Source: Hydractinia symbiolongicarpus (lineage: Eukaryota; Cnidaria; Hydrozoa; Anthoathecata; Hydractiniidae). Taken from it: a stretch of DNA of 64,000 nt. The DNA is taken from positions 5,520,001 through 5,584,000 of the forward strand of contig NC_079877.1 in NCBI RefSeq assembly GCF_029227915.1, in the 5' to 3' direction. This document shows, in pieces, positions 12,549 to 23,660 of this stretch. The translations under genes and the position numbers were made by a program. Each line of letters begins with the position of its first letter. Position 1 is the first letter of the stretch. Under the pieces are notes generated by a model, which was not told where the DNA came from, did not search any database, and saw only the letters and a program-made list of their open reading frames with translations.

Positions 12549-12794
12549 AAAGAAAGTACCCAGGAAGTAAACTCATTTCCCAAACGATTTTTTAAATTAT
12601 TTTTTCACCACTAAAACGCATGAGACTTGTAGTTTTCAAAAATGTTTTCATTTTTGATGAGACGCTGAATAAAAGAAGTTTAATCGCCTGCAAACGAAAA
12701 CCTGCGATTTCCCGTAAATCCCGGGCTTGGCCCGTATAGTCGAATGTATACAAAGAAAGTACCCTGTGAGTAAACTCATTTCCCAAACGAATTT

Positions 12795-12997
12795 TTAAAT
12801 TATTTTGTCACCACTAAAACGCATGAGACTTGTAGTTTTCAAAAATGTTTTCATTTTTGATGAGACGCTGAATAAAAGAAGTTTAATCGCCGGCAAACGA
12901 AAACCTGCGATTTTCCGTAAATCCCGGACTCGGCCCGTATAGTCAAAAGTATACAAAGAGAGTACCCAGGGTGTAAACTCACTTCCCGAACGATTTT
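12795..12997. repeat. Monomer class 3 (GATTTTCCG / GAGAGTACCCAGGGTG class)
   Basis: The diagnostic bases are CCTGCGATTTTCCG, CAAAGAGAGTACCC, AGGGTGTAAACTCACTTCCCG and a following GATTTTTTAAATTAT. It is one of the commonest classes and dominates the stretch from about 50,900 to 53,400 and its copy near the window end. Its left dyad arm is CAAAAATG or CAAGAATG depending on the local neighbourhood. Confidence 0.8.
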
Positions 12998-15900
12998 TTA
13001 AATTATTTTTTCACCACTAAAACGCATGAGACTTGTAGTTTTCAAAAATGTTTTCATTTTTGATGAGACCCTGAATAAAAGAAGTTGAATCGCCTGCAAA
13101 CGAAAACCTGCGATTTCCCGTAAATCCCGGACTCGGCCCGTATAGTCAAAAGTATACAAAGAAAGTACCCAGGGAGTAAACTCATTTCCCAAACGATTTT
13201 TTAAATTATTATTTCACCACTAAAGCCCATGAGACTTGTAGTTTTTAAAAATGTTTTCATTTTTGATGAGACGCTGAATAAAAGAAGTTTAATCGCCGGC
13301 AAACGAAAACCCGCGATTTCCCGTAAATCCCGGAGTCGGCCCGTATAGTCAAAAGTATACAAGGAAAGTACCCAGTGAGTAAACTCATTTCCCGAACGAA
13401 TTTTTAAATTATTTTTTCACCACTAAAACGCATGAGACTTGTAGTTTTCAGAAATGTTTTCATTTTTGATGAGACGCTTAATGAAAGTGGTTTAATCGCC
13501 GGCAAACGAAAACCCGCGATTTCCCGTAAATCCCGGGCTTGGCCCGTATAGTCGAATGTATACAAAGAAAGTACCCTGTGAGTAAACACATTTCCCAAAC
13601 GAATTTTTAAATTATTTTTTCACCACTAAAACGCATGAGACTTGTAGTTTTCAAAAATGTTTTCATTTTTGATGAGACGCTGAATAAAAGAAGTTTAATC
13701 GCCGGCAAACGAAAACCTGCGATTTCCCGTAAATCCTGGACTCGGCCCGTATAGTCAAAAGTATACAAAGAAAGTACCCAGGAAGTAAACTCATTTCCCA
13801 AACGATTTTTTAAATTATTTTTTCACCACTAAAACGCATGAGACTTGTAGTTTTCAAAAATGTTTTCATTTTTGATGAGACGCTGAATAAAAGAAGTTTA
13901 ATCGCCTGCAAACGAAAACCTGCGATTTCCCGTAAATCCCGGGCTTGGCCCGTATAGTCGAATGTATACAAAGAAAGTACCCTGTGAGTAAATTCATTTC
14001 CCAAACGAATTTTTAAATTATTTTGTCACCACTAAAACGCATGAGACTTGTAGTTTTCAAAAATGTTTTCATTTTTGATGAGACGCTGAATAAAAGAAGT
14101 TTAATCGCCGGCAAACGAAAACCTGCGATTTTCCGTAATTCCGGACTCGGCCCGTATAGTCAAAAGTATACAAAGAGAGTACCCAGGGTGTAAACTCACT
14201 TCCCGAACGATTTTTTAAATTATTTTTTCACCACTAAAACGCATGAGACTTGTAGTTTTCAAAAATGTTTTCATTTTTGATGAGACCCTGAATAAAAGAA
14301 GTTGAATCGCCTGCAAACGAAAACCTGCGATTTCACATAAATCCCGGACTCGGCCCGTATAGTCAAAAGTATACAAAGAAAGTACCCAGGGAGTAAACTC
14401 ATTTCCCAAACGATTTTTTAAATTATTATTTCACCACTAAAGCCCATGAGACTTGTAGTTTTTAAAAATGTTTTCATTTTTGATGAGACGCTGAATAAAA
14501 GAAGTTTAATCGCCGGCAAACGAAAACCCGCGATTTCCCGTAAATCCCGGAGTCGGCCCGTATAGTCAAAAGTATACAAGGAAAGTACCCAGTGAGTAAA
14601 CTCATTTCCCGAACGAATTTTTAAATTATTTTTTCACCACTAAAACGCATGAGACTTGTAGTTTTCAGAAATGTTTTCATTTTTGATGAGACGCTGAATA
14701 AAAGAAGTTTAATCGCCGGCAAACGAAAACCCGCAATTTCCCGTAAATCCCGGTCTCGGCCCGTATAGTCAAAAGTATACAAGGAAAGTACCCAGTGAGT
14801 AAACTCATTTCCCTAACGAATTTTTAAATTATTTTTTCACCACAAAAACGCATGAGACTTGTAGTTTTCAAAAATGTTTTCATTTTTGATGAGACGCTGA
14901 ATAAAAGAAGTTTAATCGCCGGCAAACGAAAACCTGCGATTTTCCGTAAATCCCGGAATCGGCCCGTATAGTCAAAAGTATACAAAGAGAGTACCCAGTG
15001 AGTAAACTCACTTCCAGAACGATTTTTTAAATTATTTTTTTACCACTAAAACGCATGAGACTTGTAGTTTTCAAAAATGTTTTCATTTTTGATGAGACAC
15101 TGAATAAAAAAAGGTTTAATCGCCGGCAAACGAAAACCTGCGATTTTCCGTAAATCCTGGACTCGGCCTGTATAGTCAAAAGTATACAAAGAGAGTACCC
15201 AGGGTGTAAACTCACTTCCCGAACGATTTTTTAAATTATTTTTTTACCACTAAAACGCATGAGACTTGTAGTTTTCAAAAATGTTTTCATTTTTGATGAG
15301 ACGCTGAATAAAAGAAGTTTAATCGCCTGCAAACGAAAACCTGCGATTTCCCGTAAATCCCGGACTCGGCCCGTATAGTCAAAAGTATACAAAGAAAGTA
15401 CCCAGGGAGTAAACTCATTTCCCAAACGATTTTTTTAATTATTATTTCATCACTAAAGCCCATGAGACTTGTAGTTTTTAAAAATGTTTTCATTTTTGAT
15501 GAGACGCTGAATAAAAGAAGTTTAATCGCCGGCAAACGAAAACCCGCGATTTCCCGTAAATCCCGGACTCGGCTCGTATAGTCAAAAGTATACAAGGAAA
15601 GTACCCAGTGAGTAAACTCATTTCCCGAACGCATTTTTAATTTATTTTTTCATCACTAAAACGCATGAGACTTGTAGTTTTCAGAAATGTTTTCATTTTT
15701 GATGAGACGCTGAATAAAAGAAGTTTAATCGCCGGCAAAAAAAAAACCTGCGATTTTCCGTAAATCCCGGACTCGGCCCGTATAGTCAAAAGTATACAAA
15801 GAGAGTACCCAGGGTGTAAACTCACTTCCCGAACGATTTTTTAAATTATTTTTTCACCACTAAAACGCATGAGACTTGTAGTTTTCAAAAATGTTTTCAT

Positions 15901-17250
15901 TTTTGATGAGACCCTGAATAAAAGAAGTTGAATCGCCTGCAAACGAAAACCTGCGATTTCCCGTAAATCCCGGACTCGGCCCGTATAGTCAAAAGTATAC
16001 AAAGAAAGTACCCAGGGAGTAAACTCATTTCCCAAACGATTTTTTAAATTATTATTTCACCACTAAAGCCCATGAGACTTGTAGTTTTTAAAAATGTTTT
16101 CATTTTTGATGAGACGCTGAATAAAAGAAGTTTAATCGCCGGCACACGAAAACCCGCGATTTCCCGTATATCCCGGAGTCGGCCCGTATAGTCAAAAGTA
16201 TACAAGGAAAGTACCCGTTGAGTAAACTCATTTCCCGAACGAATTTTTAAATTATTTTTTTACCACTAAAACGCATGAGATTTGTAGTTTTCAGAATTGT
16301 TTTCATTTTTGATGAGACGCTGAATAAAAGAAGTTTAATCGCCGGCAAACGAAAACGCGCAATTTCCCGTAAATCCCGGGCTCGGCCCGTATAGTCAAAA
16401 GTATACAAAGAAAGTACCCAGGGAGTGAACTCATTTCCCTAACGAATTTTTAAATTATTTTTTCACCACGAAAACGCATAAGACTTGTAGTTTTCAAAAA
16501 TGTTTTCATTTTTGATGAGACGCTGAATAAAAGAAGTTTAATCGCCGGCAAACGAAAACTTGCGATTTTCCGTAAATCCCGGACTCGGCCCGTATAGTCA
16601 AAAGTATACAAAGAGAGTACCCAGGGTGTAAACTCACTTCCCGAACGATTTTTTAAATTATTTTTTTACCACTAAAACGCATGAGACTTGTAGTTTTCAA
16701 AAATGTTTTCATTTTTGATGAGACGCTGAATAAAAGAAGTTTAATCGCCTGCAAACGAAAACCTGCGATTTCCCGTAAATCCCAGACTCGGCCAGTATAG
16801 TCAAAAGTATACAAAGAAAGTACCCAGGGAGTAACCTCATTTCCCAAACGATTTTTCAAACTATTATTTCACCACTAAAGCCCATGAGACTTGTAGTTTT
16901 TAAAAATATTTTCATTTTTGATGAGACGCTGAATAAAAGAAGTTTAATCGCCGGCAAACGAAAACCCGCGATTTCCCGTAAATCCCGGACTCGGCCTGTA
17001 TAGTCAAATGTATACAAGGAAAGTACCCAGTGAGTAAACACATTTTCCGAACGAATTTTTAATTTATTTTTTCACCACTAAAACGCATGAGACTTGTAGT
17101 TTTCAGAAATGTTTTCATTTTTGATGAGACGCTTAATGAAAGTGGTTTAATCGCCGGCAAACGAAAACCCGCGATTTCCCGTAAATCCCGGGCTTGGCCC
17201 GTATAGTCAAATGTATACAAAGAAAGTACCCTGTGAGTAAACACATTTCC
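12897..17250. repeat. 5,482-bp tandem duplication, copy 2 (shorter)
   Basis: It parallels copy 1 at offset 5,482 as far as about 16,856, then omits three monomers (609 bp) that lie at about 11,577-12,185 in copy 1 and rejoins at the class 2 unit at 17,059. It then diverges near 17,262. In this copy, several substitutions in the 16,650-17,250 stretch (GGCCAGTATAG, CGGCCTGTATAG) are also present at 32,690-33,290. Block A' therefore resembles this copy at its right end. Confidence 0.7.
13201..13403. repeat. Monomer class 1 (TTATTATTT / AAAGCCCATGAG class)
   Basis: The diagnostic bases are TTATTATTTCACC, CTAAAGCCCATGAG, a T-rich left dyad arm (TTTTTAAAAATG), CCCGCGATTTCCCG, CAAGGAAAGTACCC and AGTGAGTAAAC. 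Through most of the window it directly follows a class 4 monomer and is usually followed by class 2 or class 6. This conserved order is the basic syntax of the HORs here. Confidence 0.8.
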
Positions 17251-17261
17251 CAAACGAATTT

Positions 17262-19400
17262 TTAAATTATTTTTTCACCAATAAAACGCATGAGACTTGT
17301 AGTTTTCAAAAATGTTTTCATTTTTGATGAGACGCTGAATAAAAGAAGTTTAATCGCCGGCAAACGAAAACCTGCGATTTTCCGTAAATCCCGGACTCGG
17401 CCCGTATAGTCAAAAGTATACAAAGAGAGTATCCAGGGTGTAAACTCACTTCCCGAACGATTTTTTAAATTATTATTTCACCACTAAAGCCCATGAGACT
17501 TGTAGTTTTTAAAAATGTTTTCATTTTTGATGAGACGCTGAATAAAAGAAGTTTAATCGCCGGCACACGAAAACCCGCGATTTCCCGTAAATCCCGGACT
17601 CGGCCCGTATAGTTAAAAGTATACAAGGAAAGTACCCAGTGAGTAAACTCATTTCCCGAACGAATTTTTAAATTATTTTTTCACCACTAAAACGTATGAG
17701 ACTTGTAGTTTTCAAAAATGTTTTCATTTTCGATGAGACGCTGAATAAAAGAAGTTTAATTGCCGGCAAACGAAAACCTGCGATTTCCCGTAAATCCCGG
17801 ACTCGGCCCGTATAGTTAAAAGTATACAAGGAAAGTACCCAGTGAGTAAACTCATTTCCCGAACGAATTTTTAAATTATTTTTTCACCACTAAAACGTAT
17901 GAGACTTGTAGTTTTCAAAAATGTTTTCATTTTCAATGAGACGCTGAATAAAAGAAGTTTAATCGCCGGCAAACGAAAACCTGCGATTTTCCGTAAATCC
18001 CGGACTCGGCCCGTATAGTCAAAAGTATACAAAGAGAGTACCCAGGGTGTAAACTCACTTCCCGAACGATTTTTTAAATTATTTTTTCACCACTAAAACG
18101 CATGAGACTTGCAGTTTTTAAAAATGTTTTCATTTTTGATGAGACGCTGAATAAAAGAAGTTTAATCGCCTGCAAACGAAAACCTGCGATTTCCCATAAA
18201 TCCCGGACTCGGCCCGTATAGTCAAAAGTATACAAAGAAAGTACCCAGGGAGTAAACTCATTTCCCAAACGATTTTTTAAATTATTATTTCACCACTAAA
18301 GCCCATGAGACTTGTAGTTTTTAAAAATGTTTTCATTTTTGATGAGACGCTGAATAAAAGAAGTTTAATCGCCGGCAAACGAAAACCTGCGATTTCCCGT
18401 AAATCCCGGACTCGGCCCGTATAGTTAAAAGTATACAAGGAAAGTACCCAGTGAGTAAACTCATTTCCCAAACGAATTTTTAAATTATTTTTTCACCACT
18501 AAAACGTATGAGACTTGTAGTTTTCAAAAATGTTTTCATTTTCGATGAGACGCTGAATAAAAGAAGTTTAATCGCCGGCAAACGAAAACCTGCGATTTTC
18601 CGTAAATCCCGGACTCGGCCCGTATAGTCAAAAGTATACAAAGAGAGTACCCAGGGTGTAAACTCACTTCCCGAACGATTTTTTAAATTATTTTTTCACC
18701 ACTAAAACGCATGAGACTTGCAGTTTTCAAAAATGTTTTCATTTTTGATGAGACGCTGAATAAAAGAAGTTTAATCGCCTGCAAACGAAAACCTGCGATT
18801 TCCCGTAAATCCCGGACTCGGCCCGTATAGTCAAAAGTATACAAAGAAAGTACCCAGGGAGTAAACTCATTTCCCAAACGATTTTTTGAATTATTATTTC
18901 ACCACTAAAGCCCATGAGACTTGTAGTTTTTAAAAATGTTTTCATTTTTGATGAGACGCTGAATAAAAGAAGTTTAATCGCCGGCAAACGAAAACCTGCG
19001 ATTTCCCGTAAATCCCGGACTCGGCCCGTATAGTCAAAAGTATACAAAGAAAGTACCCAGGGAGTAAACTCATTTCCCAAACGATTTTTTAAATTATTAT
19101 TTCACCACTAAAGCCCATGAGACTTGTAGTTTTTAAAAATGTTTTCATTTTTGATGAGACGCTGAATAAAAGAAGTTTAATCGCCGGCAAACGAAAACCT
19201 GCGATTTCCCGTAAATCCCGGACTCGGCCCGTATAGTTAAAAGTATACAAGGAAAGTACCCAGTGAGTAAACTCATTTCCCGAACGAATTTTTAAATTAT
19301 TTTTTCACCACTAAAACGTATGAGACTTGTAGTTTTCAAAAATGTTTTCATTTTCGATGAGACGCTGAATAAAAGAAATTTAATCGCCGGCAAACGAAAA
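17262..19400. repeat. Transition segment with CGTATGAG / TTTTCGATGAG monomers
   Basis: This stretch holds a local class marked by CTAAAACGTATGAG with CATTTTCGATGAG (or CATTTTCAATGAG) and by AGTTAAAAG in place of AGTCAAAAG. CGTATGAG units fall at 17,693, 17,896, 18,505 and 19,317, which are 203, 609 and 812 bp apart, so three- and four-monomer patterns alternate. Around it are class 3, 4 and 1 units with ACTTGCAG. It links the end of block A to the 1,421-bp HOR array. Confidence 0.65.
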
Positions 19401-22400
19401 CCTGCGATTTTCCGTAAATCCCGGACTCGGCCCGTATAGTCAAAAGTATACAAAGAGAGTACCCAGGGTGTAAACTCACTTCCCGAACGATTTTTTAAAT
19501 TATTTTTTCACCACTAAAACGCATGAGACTTGCAGTTTTCAAAAATGTTTTCATTTTTGATGAGACGCTGAATAAAAGAAGTTTAATCGCCTGCAAACGA
19601 AAACCTGCGATTTCCCGTAAATCCCGGACTCGGCCCGTATAGTCAAAAGTATACAAAGAAAGTACCCAGGGAGTAAACTCATTTCCCAAACGATTTTTTA
19701 AATTATTATTTCACCACTAAAGCCCATGAGACTTGTAGTTTTTAAAAATGTTTTCATTTTTGATGAGACGCTGAATAAAAGAAGTTTAATCGCCGGCAAA
19801 CGAAAACCCGCGATTTCCCGTAAATCTCGGACTCGCCCCGTATAGTCAAAAGTATACAAGGAAAGTACCCAGTGAGTAAACTCATTTTCCGAACGAATTT
19901 TTAAATTATTTTTTCACCACTAAAACGCATGAGACTTGTAGTTTTCAGAAATGTTTTCATTTTTGATGAGACGCTTAATGAAAGTGGTTTAATCGCCGGC
20001 AAACGAAAACCCGCGATTTCCCGTAAATCCCGGGCTTGGCCCGTATAGTCGAATGTATACAAAGAAAGTACCCTGTGAGTAAACTCATTTCCCAAACGAA
20101 TTTTTAAATTATTTTTTCACCACTAAAACGCATAAGACTTGTAGTTTTTAAAAATGTTTTCATTTTTGATGAGACGCTGAATAAAAGAAGTTTAATCGCC
20201 GGCAAACGAAAACCTGCGATTTCCCGTAAATCCCGGACTCGGCCCGTATAGTCAAAAGTATACAAAGAAAGTACCCAGGGAGTAAACTCACTTCCCAAAC
20301 GATTTTTTAAATTATTATTTCACCACTAAAGCTCATGAGACTTGTAGTTTATAAAAATGTTTTCATTTTTGATGAGACGCTGAATAAAAGAAGTTTAATC
20401 GCTTGCAAACGAAAACCCGCGATTTCCCGTAAATCCCGGACTCGGCCCGTATAGTCAAAAGTATACAAGGAAAGTACCCAGTGAGTAAACTCATTTCCCG
20501 AACAAATTTTTAAATTATTTTTTCACCACTAAAACGCATGAGACTTGTAGTTTTCAGAAATGTTTTCATTTTTGATGAGACGCTTAATGAAAGTTGTTTA
20601 ATCGCCGGCAAACGAAAACCCGCGATTTCCCGTAAATCCCGGGCTTGGCCCGTATAGTCGAATGTATACAAAGAAAGTACCCTGTGAGTAAACTCATTTC
20701 CACAACGATTTTTTATAGTATCTTTTCACCACTAAAACGCTTGAGACTTGTAGTTTTCAAAAATGTTTTCATTTTTGATGAGACGCTAAATAAAAGAAGT
20801 TTAATCGCCGGCAAACGAAAACCTGCGATTTTCCGTAAATCCCGGACTCGGCCCGTATAGTCAAAAGTATACAAAGAGAGTACCCAGGGTGTAAACTCAC
20901 TTCCCGAACGATTTTTTAAATTATTTTTTCACCACTAAAACGCATGAGACTTGCAGTTTTCAAAAATGTTTTCATTTTTGATGAGACGCTGAATAAAAGA
21001 AGTTTAATCGCCTGCAAACGAAAACCTGCAATTTCCCGTAAATCCCGGACTCGGCCCGTATAGTCAAAAGTATACAAAGAAAGTACCCAGGGAGTAAACT
21101 CATTTCCCAAACGATTTTTTAAATTATTATTTCACCACTAAAGCCCATGAGACTTGTAGTTTTTAAAAATGTTTTCATTTTTGATGAGACGCTGAATAAA
21201 AGAAGTTTAATCGCCGGCAAACGAAAACCCGCGATTTCCCGTAAATCTCGGACTCGCCCCGTATAGTCAAAAGTATACAAGGAAAGTACCCAGTGAGTAA
21301 ACTCATTTCCCGAACGAATTTTTAAATTATTTTTTCACCACTAAAACGCATGAGACTTGTAGTTTTCAGAAATGTTTTCATTTTTGATGAGACGCTTAAT
21401 GAAACAGGTTTAATCGCCGGCAAACAAAAACCAGCGATTTCCCCTAAAACCCGGGCTTGGCCCGTGTAGTCGAATGTATACAAAGAAAGTACCCTGTGAG
21501 TAAACTCATTTCCCAAACGAATTTTTAAATTATTTTTTCACCACTAAAACGCATAAGACTTGTAGTTTTTAAAAATGTTTTCATTTTTGATGAGACGCTG
21601 AATAAAAGAAGTTTAATCGCCGGCAAACGAAAACCTGCGATTTCCCGTAAATCCCGGACTCGGCCCGTATAGTCAAAAGTATACAAAGAAAGTACCCAGG
21701 GAGTAAACTCACTTCCCAAACGATTTTTTAAATTATTATTTCACCACTAAAGCTCATGAGACTTGTAGTTTATAAAAATGTTTTCATTTTTGATGAGACG
21801 CTGAATAAAAGAAGTTTAATCGCTTGCAAACGAAAACCCGCGATTTCCCGTAAATCCCGGACTCGGCCCGTATAGTCAAAAGTATACAAGGAAAGTACCC
21901 AGTGAGTAAACTCATTTCCCGAACAAATTTTTAAATTATTTTTTCACCACTAAAACGCATGAGACTTGTAGTTTTCAGAAATGTTTTCATTTTTGATGAG
22001 ACGCTTAATGAAAGTTGTTTAATCGCCGGCAAACGAAAACCCGCGATTTCCCGTAAATCCCGGGCTTGGCCCGTATAGTCGAATGTATACAAAGAAAGTA
22101 CCCTGTGAGTAAACTCATTTCCACAACGATTTTTTATAGTATCTTTTCACCACTAAAACGCTTGAGACTTGTAGTTTTCAAAAATGTTTTCATTTTTGAT
22201 GAGACGCTAAATAAAAGAAGTTTAATCGCCGGCAAACGAAAACCTGCGATTTTCCGTAAATCCCGGACTCGGCCCGTATAGTCAAAAGTATACAAAGAGA
22301 GTACCCAGGGTGTAAACTCACTTCCCGAACGATTTTTTAAATTATTTTTTCACCACTAAAACGCATGAGACTTGCAGTTTTCAAAAATGTTTTCATTTTT

Positions 22401-23660
22401 GATGAGACGCTGAATAAAAGAAGTTTAATCGCCTGCAAACGAAAACCTGCAATTTCCCGTAAATCCCGGACTCGGCCCGTATAGTCAAAAGTATACAAAG
22501 AAAGTACCCAGGGAGTAAACTCATTTCCCAAACGATTTTTTAAATTATTATTTCACCACTAAAGCCCATGAGACTTGTAGTTTTTAAAAATGTTTTCATT
22601 TTTGATGAGACGCTGAATAAAAGAAGTTTAATCGCCGGCAAACGAAAACCCGCGATTTCCCGTAAATCTCGGACTCGCCCCGTATAGTCAAAAGTATACA
22701 AGGAAAGTACCCAGTGAGTAAACTCATTTCCCGAACGAATTTTTAAATTATTTTTTCACCACTAAAACGCATGAGACTTGTAGTTTTCAGAAATGTTTTC
22801 ATTTTTGATGAGACGCTTAATGAAAGTGGTTTAATCGCCGGCAAACGAAAACCCGCGATTTCCCGTAAATCCCGGGCTTGGCCCGTATAGTCGAATGTAT
22901 ACAAAGAAAGTACCCTGTGAGTAAACTCATTTCCCAAACGAATTTTTAAATTATTTTTTCACCACTAAAACGCATAAGACTTGTAGTTTTTAAAAATGTT
23001 TTCATTTTTGATGAGACGCTGAATAAAAGAAGTTTAATCGCCGGCAAACGAAAACCTGCGATTTCCCGTAAATCCCGGACTCGGCCCGTATAGTCAAAAG
23101 TATACAAAGAAAGTACCCAGGGAGTAAACTCACTTCCCAAACGATTTTTTAAATTATTATTTCACCACTAAAGCTCATGAGACTTGTAGTTTATAAAAAT
23201 GTTTTCATTTTTGATGAGACGCTGAATAAAAGAAGTTTAATCGCTTGCAAACGAAAACCCGCGATTTCCCGTAAATCCCGGACTCGGCCCGTATAGTCAA
23301 AAGTATACAAGGAAAGTACCCAGTGAGTAAACTCATTTCCCGAACAAATTTTTAAATTATTTTTTCACCACTAAAACGCATGAGACTTGTAGTTTTCAGA
23401 AATGTTTTCATTTTTGATGAGACGCTTAATGAAAGTTGTTTAATCGCCGGCAAACGAAAACCCGCGATTTCCCGTAAATCCCGGGCTTGGCCCGTATAGT
23501 CGAATGTATACAAAGAAAGTACCCTGTGAGTAAACTCATTTCCACAACGATTTTTTATAGTATCTTTTCACCACTAAAACGCTTGAGACTTGTAGTTTTC
23601 AAAAATGTTTTCATTTTTGATGAGACGCTAAATAAAAGAAGTTTAATCGCCGGCAAACGA
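19400..23660. repeat. Three tandem copies of a 1,421-bp seven-monomer HOR
   Basis: Landmarks at 19,495, 19,901, 20,104 and 20,785 recur 1,421 and 2,842 bp later. Three units of 1,421 bp account for about 4.26 kb, bounded on both sides by junctions within a GCTAAATAAA monomer. Copies 2 and 3 share CCTGCAATTTCC (near 21,028 and 22,449), where copy 1 reads CCTGCGATTTCC, so they are the more closely related pair. Outside the mutation cluster in copy 2 the three are nearly identical. This is one of the most recently amplified parts of the window. Confidence 0.85.
21405..21466. other. Cluster of seven substitutions in the middle HOR copy
   Basis: Compared with the same positions in copies 1 and 3 (offsets -1,421 and +1,421), this stretch has changes at 21,405 (G to C), 21,406 (T to A), 21,426 (G to A), 21,433 (C to A), 21,444 (G to C), 21,449 (T to A) and 21,466 (A to G). 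Both neighbours keep the common state at all seven. The surrounding sequence of copy 2 is otherwise nearly unchanged. It could be a real clustered mutation event or a local consensus error. Confidence 0.8.

Larger units (their letters stand above)
12389..12591. repeat. Representative 203-bp monomer (reference unit)
   Basis: Counted by hand, this unit is 203 bp with 40 C and 33 G (36% GC). Taking the TTA at 12,389 as base 1, bases 1-90 are about 27% GC, bases 91-150 about 53% and bases 151-203 about 32%. It has ten CpG dinucleotides against about 6.5 expected from its base composition, and seven of them lie in bases 94-143. The unit also contains a dyad hairpin at bases 46-65 and a weaker inverted repeat at bases 143-160. 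The phase is arbitrary; I start at the TTA that follows the T-run. Confidence 0.9.
7415..12896. repeat. 5,482-bp tandem duplication, copy 1
   Basis: Many landmarks repeat exactly 5,482 bp further on (7,516 with 12,998; 8,328 with 13,810; 9,545 with 15,027; 10,155 with 15,637; 11,171 with 16,653). 5,482 is 27 monomers plus 1 bp. The extra base is explained by three small indels carried in both copies: a shortened AATTCC unit (-1), an A-rich GAATAAAAAAAGG unit (+1) and the A10 unit (+1). The left edge is the fusion monomer at about 7,412-7,432. Confidence 0.75.
6907..14620. repeat. Six-monomer (1,218-bp) HOR rows inside block A
   Basis: The same ordered set of monomers begins at 7,922, 12,186 and 13,404. 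It starts with a class 2 unit ending in AAACACATTTCCC, then a unit with AATCCTGGACTCGG and CAGGAAGTAAAC, then a CGCCTGC/GGGCTTGG hybrid, a TTTTGTCACC unit, a GAGACCCTGAATAAAAG unit and a class 1 unit. The first row, at 6,907, has only five monomers: the unit at 7,313-7,515 is a fusion of two neighbours (CGCCTGC left, GATTTTCCG right, junction at 7,412-7,432). The same rows recur in block A' at 28,832 and 30,050. Confidence 0.75.
1..17470. repeat. Duplicated block A (long version)
   Basis: Position 1 corresponds to position 23,550, and the two stretches then run in parallel at offset 23,549 through about 3,300. The offset later shifts by whole monomers: 23,346 to about 5,000, 21,925 for about 5,890-7,110, 16,646 for about 11,170-13,810, 15,834 for about 15,030-15,430 and 16,038 for about 15,640-17,250. 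Private variants such as ACTCCGCCCG, the A10 tract, CAAATATG and GAGAAGCTG occur in both blocks, so they share descent. Block A carries extra tandem duplications that block A' lacks, or A' has lost them. Homology ends near 17,470, where the following monomers diverge. Confidence 0.85.

Noticed and set aside
12389-12583. A 64-codon minus-strand reading frame, found almost unchanged in about a hundred monomers (for example 33,503-33,697 and 58,881-59,075), resembling a conserved small protein
   Set aside because: Its start codon is TTG, it spans nearly one repeat unit and ends at the TAA in the AT-rich part of the monomer, and 203 is not a multiple of three, so frames do not continue. Its conservation is explained by homogenisation of the DNA. 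Many neighbouring monomers have it broken, and no promoter or splice context is visible.
20645-20860. A plus-strand frame of 71 codons repeated at 22,066 and 23,487
   Set aside because: It is satellite sequence in another frame, repeated because the 1,421-bp HOR is repeated.
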